Shown here piece after piece: positions 1 through 12,500 of a DNA stretch of 37,367 nucleotides. The position numbers and the translations under genes were made by a program. The DNA lies in assembly GCA_004335635.1 (NCBI GenBank), contig QAXH01005800.1:6093-43459 (forward strand), written 5' to 3'. Position 1 is the stretch's first letter, and every line of letters starts with the position of its first letter. The notes beneath the pieces were generated by a model. The model searched no databases and was not told where the DNA came from. It saw only the letters and a list, made by a program, of their open reading frames with translations. The DNA comes from Chloromonas sp. AAM2. Taxonomy: Eukaryota; Chlorophyta; Chlorophyceae; Chlamydomonadales; Chlamydomonadaceae.

Positions 1-46
1 CTGCCCTGCCCTGCCCTGCCCTGCCCTGCCCTGCCCTGCCCTGCTG
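1..46. repeat. CTGCC pentanucleotide tandem repeat
   Basis: About nine perfect CTGCC units start the window and may continue to the left. On the minus strand they lie just inside the intron that follows exon 3 of the HflX-like gene, directly after its GTCAGC donor. The unit is not a known algal telomere repeat, so this is a simple intronic repeat. Confidence 0.9.
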
Positions 47-48
47 AC

Positions 49-1340
49 CTTGAGTCCTGCTGTGTCCGCCAGCCTGCCCAGCTCCTCAAGCGAGTCATGC
101 ACGCTATACTTGACCGGGGGCCGGCGCCTACGCACCGCTGTCGCCTCCGCTCCGGCCCCCGCAGCAACCTTGCCACCCCCATTCGCCCAGGCGCTGCCGT
201 TTGCCCGGGCGGCGTTGGTCTGGGTCTCGAACTTCCTTCCCGTGACGTCCACCCCAACAAGGAACACTCGCTCCCTATCCGTTGCCCAGAAGTCCTGTAA
301 AACACAGGTAGCGGGTTATCCAATACTGACTCATGTAATACCCACACGCTCCCAGATACCATGTGTCGGTGTCTTGGGGGCTGCAAGAGGGTGCAATGAT
401 AGGGACCCGCAATTGCTCAGAGCTGATGTGCCCAGCACCAAGGTCCCATAATGTCTCATAAGGTCTGAGATTGACTCTCAGTGTTACTGTCTGTGATGCA
501 CTCTTAGCTATCAATACAGCACATTCCAGCAGCGCCCCAAGGCCCTGCCACGCCTGACCGGCAGTTCCACCTTCTGAAATGCAGCTCGCCAACAGCTCCT
601 GAGCTGGACATTCCACCCCATGCACACAAACAAATACCTGCACTGGCATGTCCTTACCGGTGGAAACTGTGACACAGTGTCATCGTCAAGTTCCTTATCA
701 TCGACACCATTGTCATTGCTGGTGCCGGCACCTGGGCCAAGCATCAAGTGCCTCTGAATCTCATCCAGCTCTTCCTGGGTCAGAGCTGTTGACATGAAGC
801 TGCTTGGGCTGGGCTCACTGTCGCTGGTGGCATTGAAGGGAGGCTGTAGCCTGTCATGGCTGCCGTCTGTGCCCTCAAGTGTTTCCAAGTAGAAGCCATC
901 CTCGTCATCAGCTGGAAGCTCTGGCAGGTCTTCTGGGCAAGAGAGGCTGGATGGTGCTAGGTCGCGCTGCAGGTGAATAAAATGCAAAGGTATTGAACGG
1001 GTGAGAGCAGTGGCCATGTGTAACTGTGCAATTGGATGGGGGATCAGCAACGTCTGAAATTCACTTGTGGCATGTTTGATAGTCCATGATGTGTGTAGCA
1101 TTAATGAAGAACTGCTGGCTAATATGCTCAGGGAGCCGGGCTCGCTGCTGAGCTTACTGGTCCGCTGTTGGGTTGGGAGCAGACATGTACCTGAGCCGGG
1201 CTGATGGCGTGGCATCTGAGACGCGCAGCAAGCGTGCGAGACTGGCGGAATGGGACAACAAAGTTGGCGTGGCATGCATGCGCGCCAATGTGGCGTGCAC
1301 GATTGCTGCCGCAGTGGGCCTGCTGCAAATGTAGCGACAT
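49..1340 (-). CDS. hflX: HflX-like GTPase, 5' part only (exons 1-3)
   Basis: Three minus-strand exons join in phase 0: 1340-1191, 966-658 and 294-49 (215 codons so far). The gene continues past the left edge, so the G domain is not visible. Exon 1 starts at a true ATG and gives a basic, Ser/Ala/His-rich leader typical of organelle targeting. Exon 2 is an acidic, low-complexity linker. Exon 3 reads DRERVFLVGVDVTGRK, then a Gly/Ala-rich insert, then YSVHDSLEELGRLADTAGLK. This is the pattern at the start of the HflX N-terminal domain (VFLVGV ... ESLxELxxLADTAGL). HflX proteins bind and split ribosomes using GTP; plant forms with a transit peptide act in plastids. The Gly/Ala insert is unlike bacterial HflX. 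Family assignment rests on the N-terminal domain alone; plastid versus mitochondrial location is inference. Confidence 0.72.
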
Positions 1341-2900
1341 TCTCGGCGGGTGCAGGGTTTTGAGGTCGTGTCTGCGGAATCAAAACCAAAGAGGAGGGTC
1401 ACTGATGTCACGATTGCTCAGCTGAGTGCGCTAATTATCTCATGTTCACACGTCTTGGGGCAAGCCGTTCAGGCAAGACGGAAAAAAGCACAGTGGGTGT
1501 TTGATACACTTTCTCACTTTTCTGACCAGTCGAAGTTTGCTTTTCCAACAGATGGGACCAGTCATGGAACCAGTTTGGACTGAAAAACAGATGACTGCAA
1601 GCACCTGGAAACCTTTGGGCCCTGCAAGTAGACGCACTCAATTCCATGGCTGTTTCTAGCTGCAGGCAGTTGACCACCTGAAGGCCTTGGTATTAAGACG
1701 AAAAGTTGCGCACGGTGGGACAACTTGTGCTCTGTGGTGTCATGTTGCGTTCTCAATTGCAGGAAGCACAATGCGCAACCATACCCATAGTTGGCAAGCC
1801 CCCTTCAACTCGGCGTTGCTGTCAAAGCCACTTGTGCGTCCTAGGTCTCGCTGAAAGCAGCTTAAAAACTTTGTCGTGCAACGCACAGAGCAAAGCATTG
1901 ACATTTGTTTACCACAAAGCATTCACAAAGCATTGTCTGTTGTTAGCAGCCTGAAAGCTACCTATCACTGCATTCATGCGCAAAGGTACTCTCAGTGAGC
2001 TATCCCGTAGTACATGATTGCTCTTATGTGAACGAATGAAACTGCTCAAAGCAAACACAGTCTATGATCACGTGAGCAGCAGGGTGCCTGCAGCAGTACA
2101 ACCTTTACATCACTGTGCTTCAAGTAGACACAGCCGGTGCGTGTTTAGTGGCTCGTGCGAATGAACGCGGGTGTGCGTTTGCTTGCACGAATTACTTGTA
2201 TGACTTGGGCGGGTATGCGCCCGTGAGGTTGACAAATCATCCTGTTGTACTACTGTCAATGCTTGGGAAAGACTGCTGTGTAGCCTTATCAAGCTCCACC
2301 GGCCTGTAGGCTTCGCAACAGGCGAGAGCCTGGCAGCACTAAGGGGGTGGCTGGAGGCCCGCCGGCTTGTGGGAATACGCGAATAGCAGGGCGCTGGCTG
2401 GCCCGCAGGTCCCCTGAACGGGAGGACTGGGCCGTCAGGGGTGGTGGCATGGCGCCCATCCTACGAGGAAATCAGGGCATACCACAGCAGGGCAATGTGA
2501 ACAAACCAACATCACACCGACCAAGGAGACAGAGATCGCAAAACTCACAAAGTTGAGTGCAACAAACAGGGCAAGGCCAACTAGAAGGATGGGGTGGATA
2601 CCCGACAACGAGGTACCCCTTAGACTGTAAAGCTTGGACGGTAAGTGTTGCCCACCTTCGCCCTCCGGGCTGCGGTGATGTGTGCCACTCCCACGGCGCT
2701 CCCAGCTGGCTACCCCGCAAGGACTGGGGAAGAAGGAACTCAGGAACGAAGCGGGACTGCCCGGAACCTGCTATGGCAAAGCGTACAGTGTTAGTATATA
2801 ATCATGACGCGATGATTGTGGCCAATGGCAGCTTGCTGGCCAGCACAGCATGCAGGGCTTCCCCAGCCCGTCACAGCCCCACCTGTGACTGTACGTTGTG
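1341..2900. other. Intergenic region, no gene seen
   Basis: This stretch lies between the start codon of the HflX-like gene and the stop codon of the EF-hand gene, both on the minus strand. It should hold the HflX-like promoter and 5' UTR and the EF-hand 3' UTR. A minus-strand TGTAA (plus 2105-2109), the poly(A) signal used in many Chlorophyceae, lies about 0.8 kb past the EF-hand stop. The open frames here lack coding character. An alternative last exon for the EF-hand gene could sit at 2723-2710, behind a good pyrimidine-rich acceptor; it would change only the last residues. Confidence 0.5.
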
Positions 2901-5900
2901 TCACACACCTGCAAAGGCTGAGAGGAACTCTTCATACTCCACCCCTCCCGTGTAGTCTAGATCCGTGTCCCTGAAGAGCCTCTGTATGTAGTCATCCCCC
3001 AGGCCAAGGTGGTGCTGGGCGTCCAGCTTCTTCATGGCTTCAGCAAACTCTGACCTGTTGACTACGCCGTCGCTGTCTGAGTCCATTTCCTTGAAGGCGG
3101 CCCGCAGCTCCTGTGTTCGTGGGACAGACAAAGGCCACTGGTGGTTCGCACTCTCAAGGTACAGTAACCATTTATTGCATGAGGGATAGAAATATCGGCA
3201 GCATGATGCTGGTACTTCACCAGGGCCAACCTACTGAAGTACAGGACGACAAAACGAAGTGGAGTAGAGCTAGACAGTCGAACGTGGGCCCTGGCCAGCC
3301 CGTGCTCAACTCCTTATCAGACAACATGTGTGCCCCTTCATACCTGGAAAGTGGCGTCCATGCGTGCCTTGCTGCTGGCGTTGTTGGCGTCGCCATCACT
3401 AACCGTGCCATATGGAAACCTGTGGCACAACAATGAAACAGCACACCTCAGTTGGAATGCCCAGACAATCCCACGGCATTTTGATTACTCTTGTTGCCGC
3501 CCTCCAAAGCAACACCCCATCCCCATACGACACGCCAGACACACCGCCCAGCATCTGCATCGCAACACCACCCTGCTTGCACTGCACTCCAGGACATGTG
3601 ACAGTCACGACGTGTTAGGTCGCTCGTGCATGAGACTATCCTAAGCCAGACTCTTGTGTGAGACAGCAGTGAGACATTTTGATAATGCGCACACAAATGT
3701 CCGTAGTGTGTGAAGTCAGACTCTTGTGCGACTCACTGCTGTCTCTCACCTGACGGTTGAGGCGCCAAACGGTTGCTCGGGGTCTCCCGCTGCCCGGTGC
3801 CTAAACTTGGGATTGTATGCCACGTAAGGCAGTTTGTTGAACTTGACTGCAGACACCTGCCAAGCAAACAGAGGGAAACATAGCCGCTCGAGCTGCAACC
3901 ACGAAGTGCATGTGGGTGTGTCCTGGGTCCAGGTTGTTTTGTTGTCATTAGCTCACGTGTCGCGCCGTGAACATTTGCCGCAAACTGACCAAATCCGAAC
4001 CATATCCTGAAGTGCCCTCTGCTCCTCTACTCACAAATTCCAAGTAATTGATCCGTCCGTCATGGTTCTTATCCAAACCGTCCATGAGAAGGCTCATTAC
4101 GTGATCGGTGTTGAGGTTAGCACCGCACGAGCCAAGGTTCAGCCCCGCTAGCACCGACTTGAACTCCTTAGCGTCCAACTCTCCACTGCCATCCGCGTCC
4201 GCCAGCTTAAAGCATCGTACAATGGCTGGCGCCCCGGTGCTTGCGATTCGCTCGCGAAGCGCCGCAAGCATAGTGTTCACCTGTCGCGCGCTGCGATCCT
4301 CGGACCACTGTGAAGAGGTGATTGGGCTGGCGCAACGATCTATTCGGACCATCTCGGGATGAGCCAGGTACAGCGCCAACTGGTCGACCGACTGGGCATT
4401 CCCAGCATCATCAACTGGGCTGCCAGGCGGTGGAAGCGTGAAAACCTGCGCGACTATGCTGCCCTTGTCGCCAGGCCCCGGTGTCGAGTCTGTGTGCGCG
4501 TGTGGCCTGTGGGGTGTGCCTTGCTGCGGTGTGCGTAACAAGGGTGTTGGCGCAAGAGTTGCTTCCTGTAAAGAGTGTGTGATGGGGTTGGCTGTGGTCG
4601 GACGGCCGTGCTGGGCAGCGGCGCTGCTGCTCGCTGTTCCCGGCCGGGACATGTCAGGCATCGCTAACAAGGGGCTGACAGGGCTGAAGCGCGGTGTGGA
4701 GGTTCGACCAGGGGTCACCACAGGCCTTCCACTGCAAGGAACACGATGGGGAAAAAAAGCGGATATCATTACAAGGAGGGAGTGCACACCAGGAAGCACG
4801 TCCAACGCATTACATGGTATCGCAGCTGCTTAATCACCCTGCAGTAGTGACTGCATGAATGGCGCTGAGCAGCAGCACTCTTGTACTCTGTCTTGTACTC
4901 TGTCTTGTACTCTATTAGATGGAGCCTCTGTACTCTGTCTTGTACTCTATTAGATGGAGCCGATGGCTTATGATGCCTTTGCCCTGATCCATCATATCAT
5001 AACCTTGATCTCTTACCTGGAGCTAGAGAAGGGCGCAAGCAAATGCCCAGCGCTTGATGTTCTGCGACTGGTGGGTGCACGTGGTGGCAATGGGCCAGCC
5101 CTTGGCGCCTGGCTAGCTACTTCTGGCTGGTTGGCTGTGGATGAGTCTTGCCAAGTTGAGACCTGTGGTGCTTGCTCTGGGTGTGGGAAACAGGGCTTCT
5201 TTGCCCCCCTCTCTGTAGTTGCTCGGTTAACATTCACTGCGAGCTGTGCGGCTGCTACAGCCAAGGCATCAAAACTGGCCTGCACGGCACTTGATACGCG
5301 CCCTGGGGTGGCTGGCTTGACGGCTAGTGACTTTGCTGCTGCTGCCAGCCCTGCTGCTGCATCTGCAATCGATCCATATTCTTTGGTACGGGGTGTGCCG
5401 CGACTGCTGGGTCTCTGCTTGGCAACAGGTGTGCCAGGTGATAGGCCTGCACCAAGGCAACTTGCACAAGTGACTAGCCGCAGTGCTTGTACAATGTGCA
5501 AGCCATTGTTGGCTGGCTTCCTCTCAACCTATCACAGATCCACACAGCCTTAACGCCGACCCAAGCACCAGGCCAGTCAATCAACACACCCACAGGGAAA
5601 AAGACACCTTGGAACACACCTGTTTGTTGCTGGAGACAGGCTGCCACAAGCGTAGAAGTGTGCAGGTGCACTGGTTCTTCCTGCAGTGAATGGGCGCAGA
5701 TGCTCGGGTACACGCACTGAGAACCATACGTGTGCGTGGCAACCATGCATGGCACATGTCCCACCTGCCGTTGGACTGTTGTTGTGCTGACAACTTGAGG
5801 CAGTTGTGGCGCCTTGGCATGCTGCTTACTGCGTTGCAAGCAACATAGGAGCAGACAAGCCGGTTTGATGCCGGGTGCACACGGTTTGTTGTACGACTTA

Positions 5901-6015
5901 CGGTGCAGATGAGGCCTCACTTGCGCAGGTACGCCTCAAACGCAGTCTGTGGCCGTTCTACGCTCAGTGCTTCATAGTAGCCGCTGGAGTATGCCGGAGC
6001 CAAGGGCAGAACCAT
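2901..6015 (-). CDS. Four-EF-hand calcium-binding protein
   Basis: Six exons: 6015-5921, 5460-5017, 4731-4035, 3856-3750, 3419-3344, 3110-2901; 542 residues, in frame at every junction. The start is the ATG opening MVLPLAPAYSSGYYEALSV. Residues 33-330 are Ala/Ser/Pro-rich and probably disordered. Two EF-hand pairs follow, with 12-residue loops at about 358-369 (DADGSGELDAKE), 400-411 (DKNHDGRINYLE), 483-494 (DSDSDGVVNRSE) and 523-534 (DLDYTGGVEYEE). All four keep Asp at position 1 and Glu at 12, so all should bind calcium. A linker of about 60 residues rich in aromatic and basic residues separates the pairs. I do not recognise a specific family; a ciliary role is suggested only by its neighbour NEK10. 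The weakest junction is exon 1 to 2, whose acceptor is AAG. Exon 2 has no ATG in frame, so an upstream exon is required. Confidence 0.7.
4769..4788 (+). repeat. 20-bp exact repeat, copy 1
   Basis: The 20-mer TTACAAGGAGGGAGTGCACA, in the intron between EF-hand exons 2 and 3, recurs exactly at 32362-32381. A 20-bp identity in 37 kb is not expected by chance, so both are probably remnants of one dispersed element. Confidence 0.6.
4881..4958. repeat. Imperfect tandem repeat of CTTGTACTCTGT units
   Basis: Units of the type CTTGTACTCTGT or CTTGTACTCTATTAGATGGAGC are repeated within about 78 bp in an intron of the EF-hand gene. The larger block ending in TATTAGATGGAGCC occurs twice. No function is apparent. 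Confidence 0.8.
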
Positions 6016-6071
6016 GTTTTACCATCAGTTCGGCGATTGCATTAGATGCAGAGTTAGAGGCTTTGCGATGC

Positions 6072-6767
6072 TCAGCTCCAGTTGCTTCTCTGATCCGGCT
6101 CGATGCGTACGGCACTTGGAAACCGCATGTTTTCCAATTCAAACTTGCCGGTACCAGGTGACTGGCCGGATTGGCAGTTCGCCGCAGCAGCGTCCAGTCT
6201 TTCAGTGTTGTTTGAGTTGAAGTGTGCTTTGCGCTGCTTCTGTAGCAGAGAGTTCTGCAGCCTCCTTGCACTCAAACTCACAATGACCCATCAGCCTCGG
6301 CCAGTGAAAAAGCGGTTTGACAATTGACAGCTGAGACTGACTTCGGGGGATTACATGCAGAATAGCTTCACTCTCATGCCGGTTGGCAATCGCCCCTTGC
6401 CCAAAATAAAAGAAGTTTGCCAGTTCTGGGACAAATTGCAGTGGCACCACTGGAACCCGTGTTGAAAGTGCGTGTTGTGGAGAGCAAGTGTCAGCCAGGG
6501 GGTACAATGTGCTGTGTGGTTCTCACCGGCACTGTGGCCACACTGTGTGTGTCAGAAACATTGTGTGTCAGAAACAGCCAACTAAGCGACGGGGAAGTAC
6601 CGGGTCAAAAGACACCCGGGTGTCTGCCCCAGATAGCAGTATTGTGAGGCCAAGAGCAGGCTTTCGCCTTGCAGCATCAGCTCTTTCGACGGCAGCTGTG
6701 AATCGGCGTGCCGGAAACTTCAAACAGAGCAAAAGAATACCTTACCACTAGCCACGACTTCTGACAT
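6072..6767 (-). CDS. Tentative small basic protein (94 residues)
   Basis: Proposed exons 6767-6746, 6695-6616 and 6254-6072 keep frame and give 94 residues ending in a TGA. The last exon carries the best coding signal: a polar start with QKQRKAHFNSNNTERLD, then GKFELENMRFPSAVRIEPDQ near the C-terminus. Exon 1 would encode only MSEVVAS, and the first intron would be just 50 nt, so the 5' end is weak. I do not recognise the family. The gene lies between NEK10 (stop at 7012) and the EF-hand gene (ATG at 6015) on the same strand, with only 56 nt from its stop to the next ATG. It could instead be the last exon of a longer gene, or leader sequence of the EF-hand mRNA. Confidence 0.38.
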
Positions 6768-7011
6768 GTCTAACTGATGCCAACTCATCAAGCGATGCGT
6801 CCAAATGCCCTCCATCAAAAGCAAGCCGCCCCACACAAGCCACGTGGCAGTAGGTGGGTCCAAGGATCAGAATTAGGTAAATGAATTGAGGCCAGATCGG
6901 CCTCCATCAAGAGATGGATCACTCGCATTTTCAAACTGCCTACCAGCAAGTCAACACCCCTTCTGTCTCTCTGTCTCTCTCAGTCTGGCCGTGTGTGCTG
7001 TACCTAGCTGG

Positions 7012-9554
7012 TCAGTGCCTGAGGCTGCTCAGCCGTCTGGGCATGCCTGGCCCGCAGGGAGCCCCAGCCCCGCTGAACACCGACGGTGGCAGCTGGTCAT
7101 TGAGGCCTAGCTCTGCATGGTGCTCATGGCTGGCGGCTGCTTGCCCTGCAACCGCGCCCCCTCCTGGCCCGGAGGAGCGGGAGGCCATGGTGTGCATGGG
7201 CGAGGAGGGGGCCAGGGCGGCCTGATGGGACCAGTAGCCCTTGTCCTGGAGGAAGCCGTCAACAACCTGCGCAAGGCCAAGAAAGAGCGAAGGCAAGGAA
7301 CCCTCTGATACGGACAGGCTCATCAAGTGGAAGTGGAAGTGTCATCAATTGTCAAGTCACATTCTGTGGTGATTGTATACATTATGATTTGCGGCAAGCA
7401 GTGTGAGGAACAACTGGTTGGCCTATGGCGCTTGTCCCTAGCCTGTTGGTTGTCCGTAGCTGATTGGTCAGACTCACATTGGCCAGTTGTTCGTAGGTGA
7501 GGCAGCCGTCTGTGGGCACAATGGCCTGCAGCGACCCCTCGGGGCCCACGGCACCAGACCCGAACTCCACCGGGCGCCCGTTCACGTCCCGGATTACGTC
7601 CGCATCGCCCACCTGAAGGAAAGCAGGTGCAAGTTCTGAGCCTCACATCATCAATGGATTCGCGCATGGATGTTTGTCAGCTCATGTCATGCTTAACAAT
7701 ATGCCATACGGTGCTGAAGCTTAGCCAAACAAACACGTCTGGGTCACACAAATCAGGTGCCTGCTGTGCATTTGCTTCACCAAGTCAGCAGGCATACAAG
7801 GCAGGTGAATGGCTGCTTATTCGCATCAGTGCTCAGGCCCGCCATGATTCCATGAAGATGCTGACCCGAGGAGTGACTTGCCCGTGGTTTGCTGCCCGAA
7901 ATCCTACCTGCAGCTTGGCTAGGTGTGCCTTGAGTGAGGCAGCGCTGGTGCCGGGGCAGAACAGCGCGCGCCGGAAGGCCTCCACACACCGCCGCCTGGT
8001 GTCGCGCGTCAGGCCGGGAGGCTGCTGCTCAACCCACATGATCTGAACACATGGGGAAAGCAATCACATGGGCATCACCACGGTGTGAGGAGAGCACTTC
8101 CCAACCTCCACCACCCTTCTCGACCGCTCCTCCACAGTTCGCACTGCACCACCCTTTGACCTTGGTCTTGTGACGCAAAACAGCGCTTTTGTTCCTGTTC
8201 GGCCTGCCTACCCTGCTCGCTGTAGACCTCGCTGTTCGTCTTGCCACGAGCCGCCACACACCTTATGCAGCTGCCCCAGCATGTGTGCCAGCGGGTCGCT
8301 GACAGGCCGCAACCGCGACGTGGCCAGGCTCACCAGCCTGTTGCTGGTCCCGTGCAGGCACGTCATCCCCGCTGCCCCGAGGGACCCGCACGCCCCTCCG
8401 CCTCCTCCGTGGCCACTCGCCTCCATGCCCGCCCCACCTTCACCAACCCCCGCGTCTCCTGCTGCGCTGTTACCTCCTGCTGTTGCATTGCCCACAGCCG
8501 CATCACCACCACCACCACCACCTGTACCGGTTCGAGCTGAGGCGAAGGGGTTTGGCGCCGCCGCTGACATCGGACTGCCGGCCCCGCCCGACCCGGCCCC
8601 CCCACCTTGTGCCACCCCCACGGGTGCATGAGAGCTGTACCCCGACCCAGTGCTGAACGTTGGGGCCAGGGGCGAGCCGCCACTGTTCTGTCCCGCCGTT
8701 GCCACGGGCTGCAGCGGGTCCAGCATCTGCCGCCGCGTGCGCAGTGCACCCACCGCGCCAAAGGGTGAGCCGCCCTGGTGCCGCAGCGGACTGCCCGCCG
8801 GGGTGCCGTTCAGCTGTGAGTAACGACAAGGAAGCGCAGAGTTGGCCAAGCAGAGTTGGCCAAGCAAACGCGCCCGCGTTGGCATGTGAGGATATGGCTG
8901 AGCAAGGGCAGCCATAGAGCAGTACCCAAACACAGTGACGCGCTCGATGATAGTAATGAAGCATGATGATGTGATAGACATGACGTGCGCAGAGGATTTC
9001 AGAGCAGTAGCAAAACATGGAGGACTTGACATGCTCAATCATAACACTGGAGCAACGGACATGACGTTCATGTTGCAGCCAAGATCACCCGGCTTGCCAA
9101 CCGCCCAGCCCAGCAGTCACCGAGGCCGCGTGCATGCACACCTTCCCACACCCTGCCCATGCTCACATGTGCCGCCCCGCCACCGGTCATGAAGAACTGA
9201 GCTGCCGGGTGCTGCCCCGCCCCGCTGCCTGATGCAGGGGACGACCCAGGCGGGGTGTCAAGGAAGGCAAGCATGTGCCCTGCACTCTGATTGCGCCTGC
9301 GGACATCCATCCAGACAACAAATCTCATGTTCGGCTTGCCTATGCGTGTTGTATTGTCTGCTCGTCAGGCGTGAAAAACGTCTCATCCATGCGCAGGGCA
9401 CAAGCACAGCAGCTTGCGAATCATAATGCAACCGCCATGGCCAGAACATGGGCCCCCTGGAGGAGCAGTGCTGTGGAGGTAAATCTTGTGAGGCATGTGA
9501 TTGGATGCTTGATGCATACCAAAGGACAACATAGCATGTAGCACGGTTAGCAAT

Positions 9555-9598
<44 letters not shown>

Positions 9599-12500
9599 AG
9601 CGTGTGAGTGTGTGTGTGTGTGTGAGAGCGTGTGTGTGTGTCTCCCCTGTTCACCTGTGGTGTGCCCTCTCCAGCGCCAGCGCCCGCTGCAGCCGCTGCT
9701 CACTGGCCGTCAGCCGCTCCAGCGCCGCCATCAGCTGGCCAGACACCAGTGCAGCCACCTCATCCATGCCAGGACGCCTGAAGACACAAGCATGAGGGCA
9801 CAGCAGGAATTTAACTTTTAAACGGGAGTGTCCTTGACCTCCTACGGCGCAGGGGAGAGGAAACAGAATGTTGCACAGTGACAGACTGACTGACAGTAAA
9901 ACCTCCGCCGTCCACCGTCATCAGCACCTGCCTCTCATCTGGCCTGCGCTGTAGAACGTGAAACCTGAACCTTGCGACCCTACAGTGCCCGCTCATCCCT
10001 GCGTCTCACTTGGCCGGGTCCACCGTCATGAGCAGACGCTGCAGCTGCCTGAGGTGCAGCGAGTAGGAGGGGCCGTCGGCCGCATCCGGAACCTGTGGGC
10101 GTACGAAAAATGCACCAGGTGCTTCAAGCATGTGATGCTAAGGCTGCATGGACTACCAAATCCATCCTTCATAGCACAAGGGCATACCGACTATACGTGC
10201 TCAAGCTACAGGGACCAGTACTCAAGCTACAGGGCTGCACGTGCCATCAGAGTCTCCCACAACCAAGGTAATTCAACCATTGACTGTCTCCCGCACATCC
10301 AATAGCGGCGCTCCCCCGTGATTTCTTTCACACAACCAATAGCAGCTGCTGATCGTTCTTTCCCTATCCTGGGCATGAATCCCTTCCTCTCACCGCTTCA
10401 TAGGCGCCCTCAACTATCTTTGACGCCACACTGAGTGGGTTAGTCCCGTCAAACGGAGGTTTGAGCACCATGCAGTGGTACAGCACGCAGCCCAGGCTCC
10501 ACACGTCAGCCTTCTCGCTGTACTGCTCCTGCACAGGCAGCAGCACAACACCGACTAACATGTTGAACAAGGCTGGCTAGAGTCATGCTTGTGGTAACAT
10601 GGCCCGAACAGAGTTCATGTCAGAATTTTAAGGGCATCATGCTGGATCATTTCCCTTTTCTCTCTGTAAGTCAAATTGTTTGTCGTAGATTCATTGCGTG
10701 CATTTGAGCTGGTGCAAGAAGTACCCGCAATCTGTTATAACCTGCTATCGAATGTGACCATGGGATCGGGTCCGCCTCAGGCTAGAACTGGAGCACTATT
10801 CTCTTGCCACGGTGCCAGACCCCTCACCTGCTGTATGATCTCAGGGCACGTGTAAGGCATGGTTCCCACCAGGCTCTGGGCCGTGATCACACTGCCCTGG
10901 AGGCGCTTGGCCAGGCCAAAGTCTGCAACAGCAAGCAGCGCCCATTGCAAGTAGCCGTTTGTTGTACAGTGACGCCTATGACCATAGGAGACGGTCAACA
11001 TTTGCGTGCAAGGTTGTGGCAGGTGACGCTGCACAAAACTGTCAAGAGGAACAAGCGTGCAAACATGCATCAGGCATTTTCTGCGGTGACATCATCCTGT
11101 GACGCTTGCCATGTGTTGCATGCAAAGAGCTCCAGACAAAACGCCTACTTAAACAGGATGGCCCTAAGTAACACTCTGGACGGGCTGGTCGGCAAGCAAA
11201 CTGATCAAAAGTGCAGAAACCACCACGTGGCAGATGTCGGTTTCCAGCCCGACGGGAGATGGTGTGTGTGAGACGGACCAGAAAGTGAAGTATGCGGTGA
11301 TCCTGGACGACAGCAAGCCTGCATTGTGCCTGGACCTGCTCGGGCTCAGGTGGAGTCTAGCCCGACTCATGAGTCACGACTCACCATGCCATGCCTGGAG
11401 GCCCCACCTGCTATCTTAGCGTGCCTCAGCCCGTCCGCCCCTGGCCCCAGCATGATGTTAGCGGGTGTGAGGTCGCGGTGCACCACCTTGGCCACAGAGT
11501 GGATGTAGTGCAGCGCCAGGCACACAGCCAGCAGCACCTGCACTCACACACGAGGCATGGGGACAACACGTCTCATGACCCCTCGTGACAAACGTCCCAC
11601 AGTCAAATTCATTGCAAAACGGTGAACGAAGTGCGGCGATCATGCTCACTATGAGCTCCAGGAGTCTCAACCAATCACGACACCCTTGTGCATGAGAACG
11701 GTCCTGCCAGGATTGGAGGGAATCCTCCACATGTTTTCAAGTAAAACCTGACCAGCCGGGCACTAGCTCGCTCTTGCTCCCTCCCCATGTTGACACGAAG
11801 CTTGAAAGCTTGAGAACGGAAGCCCTTTCATTTCATAAGGTCAAACACGGCCAGTCGGACCAGTCACCTGCCAGATGTCCTGCTCAGGCATGCGGCGGCC
11901 TTTCTCCGCCAGGCTGTTGATGTGGTCTAGCAGCGACACGCCCTGAGTCAACACACACAGTGCAAGGGGAAGTTCACAGGTGTTGCACTCACAAGCCCGG
12001 CAACAGGTGTGCAGTGGGCTGGGTTCAAAGAAAAGGTCAACGGAGCATGTGGCAGAAACCCGAAGCTTGCATGAACTGCAATACCAGCCACATCGACCAT
12101 GTGGCCTGTTATCTAACACATTGTAACTGAGTGCTTTACCTTGCTTAATGTAATATCTCCTCACTCAAACCACTGTTTTAATTCCTACTCGTCAGCACGC
12201 CAACCTTTGCACAGGCAAAGTCAGTCCCTGTTGAGCCCTTTTATTGCAAACTGCCCCCCCGGCCCCCCAAATTTTTGCATTGACTACTTCCACTGCTTCT
12301 ATTTGTGTACGGCTTTTATGGCACAGTTGGTTTCCACCCACCTCTACCAGTTCCATGGCTATGTACAGGTGTGGCCCCTCCACGAACGCCTCGTAGTACT
12401 GCACTATGTGCGGGTGGCTCATGCTCGAGAGTATGTCCACCTCCTTGCCCATCTGACCCACGCCCTGCTCGCGCTCCGCGGCAGTGGCGCCAAACAGCCC

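Noticed and set aside
1..46. CTGCC array as a possible telomere
   Set aside because: The unit does not match TTTAGGG or TTTTAGGG telomere types, and the array lies within an intron of the HflX-like gene.
5013..5501. Separate gene starting with HIVQALRLVTC on the minus strand
   Set aside because: The apparent start is TTG. The frame is better explained as exon 2 of the EF-hand gene, joined through a strong GTAAGA donor at 5017.
8170..8631. Plus-strand proline-rich frame of 153 codons
   Set aside because: It is the antisense shadow of the Gly/Ala-rich NEK10 exon 21, which is anchored by a conserved C-terminal block.
9383..9821. Open frames made of Cys/Val or His/Thr repeats
   Set aside because: They are translations of the TG microsatellite inside a NEK10 intron.
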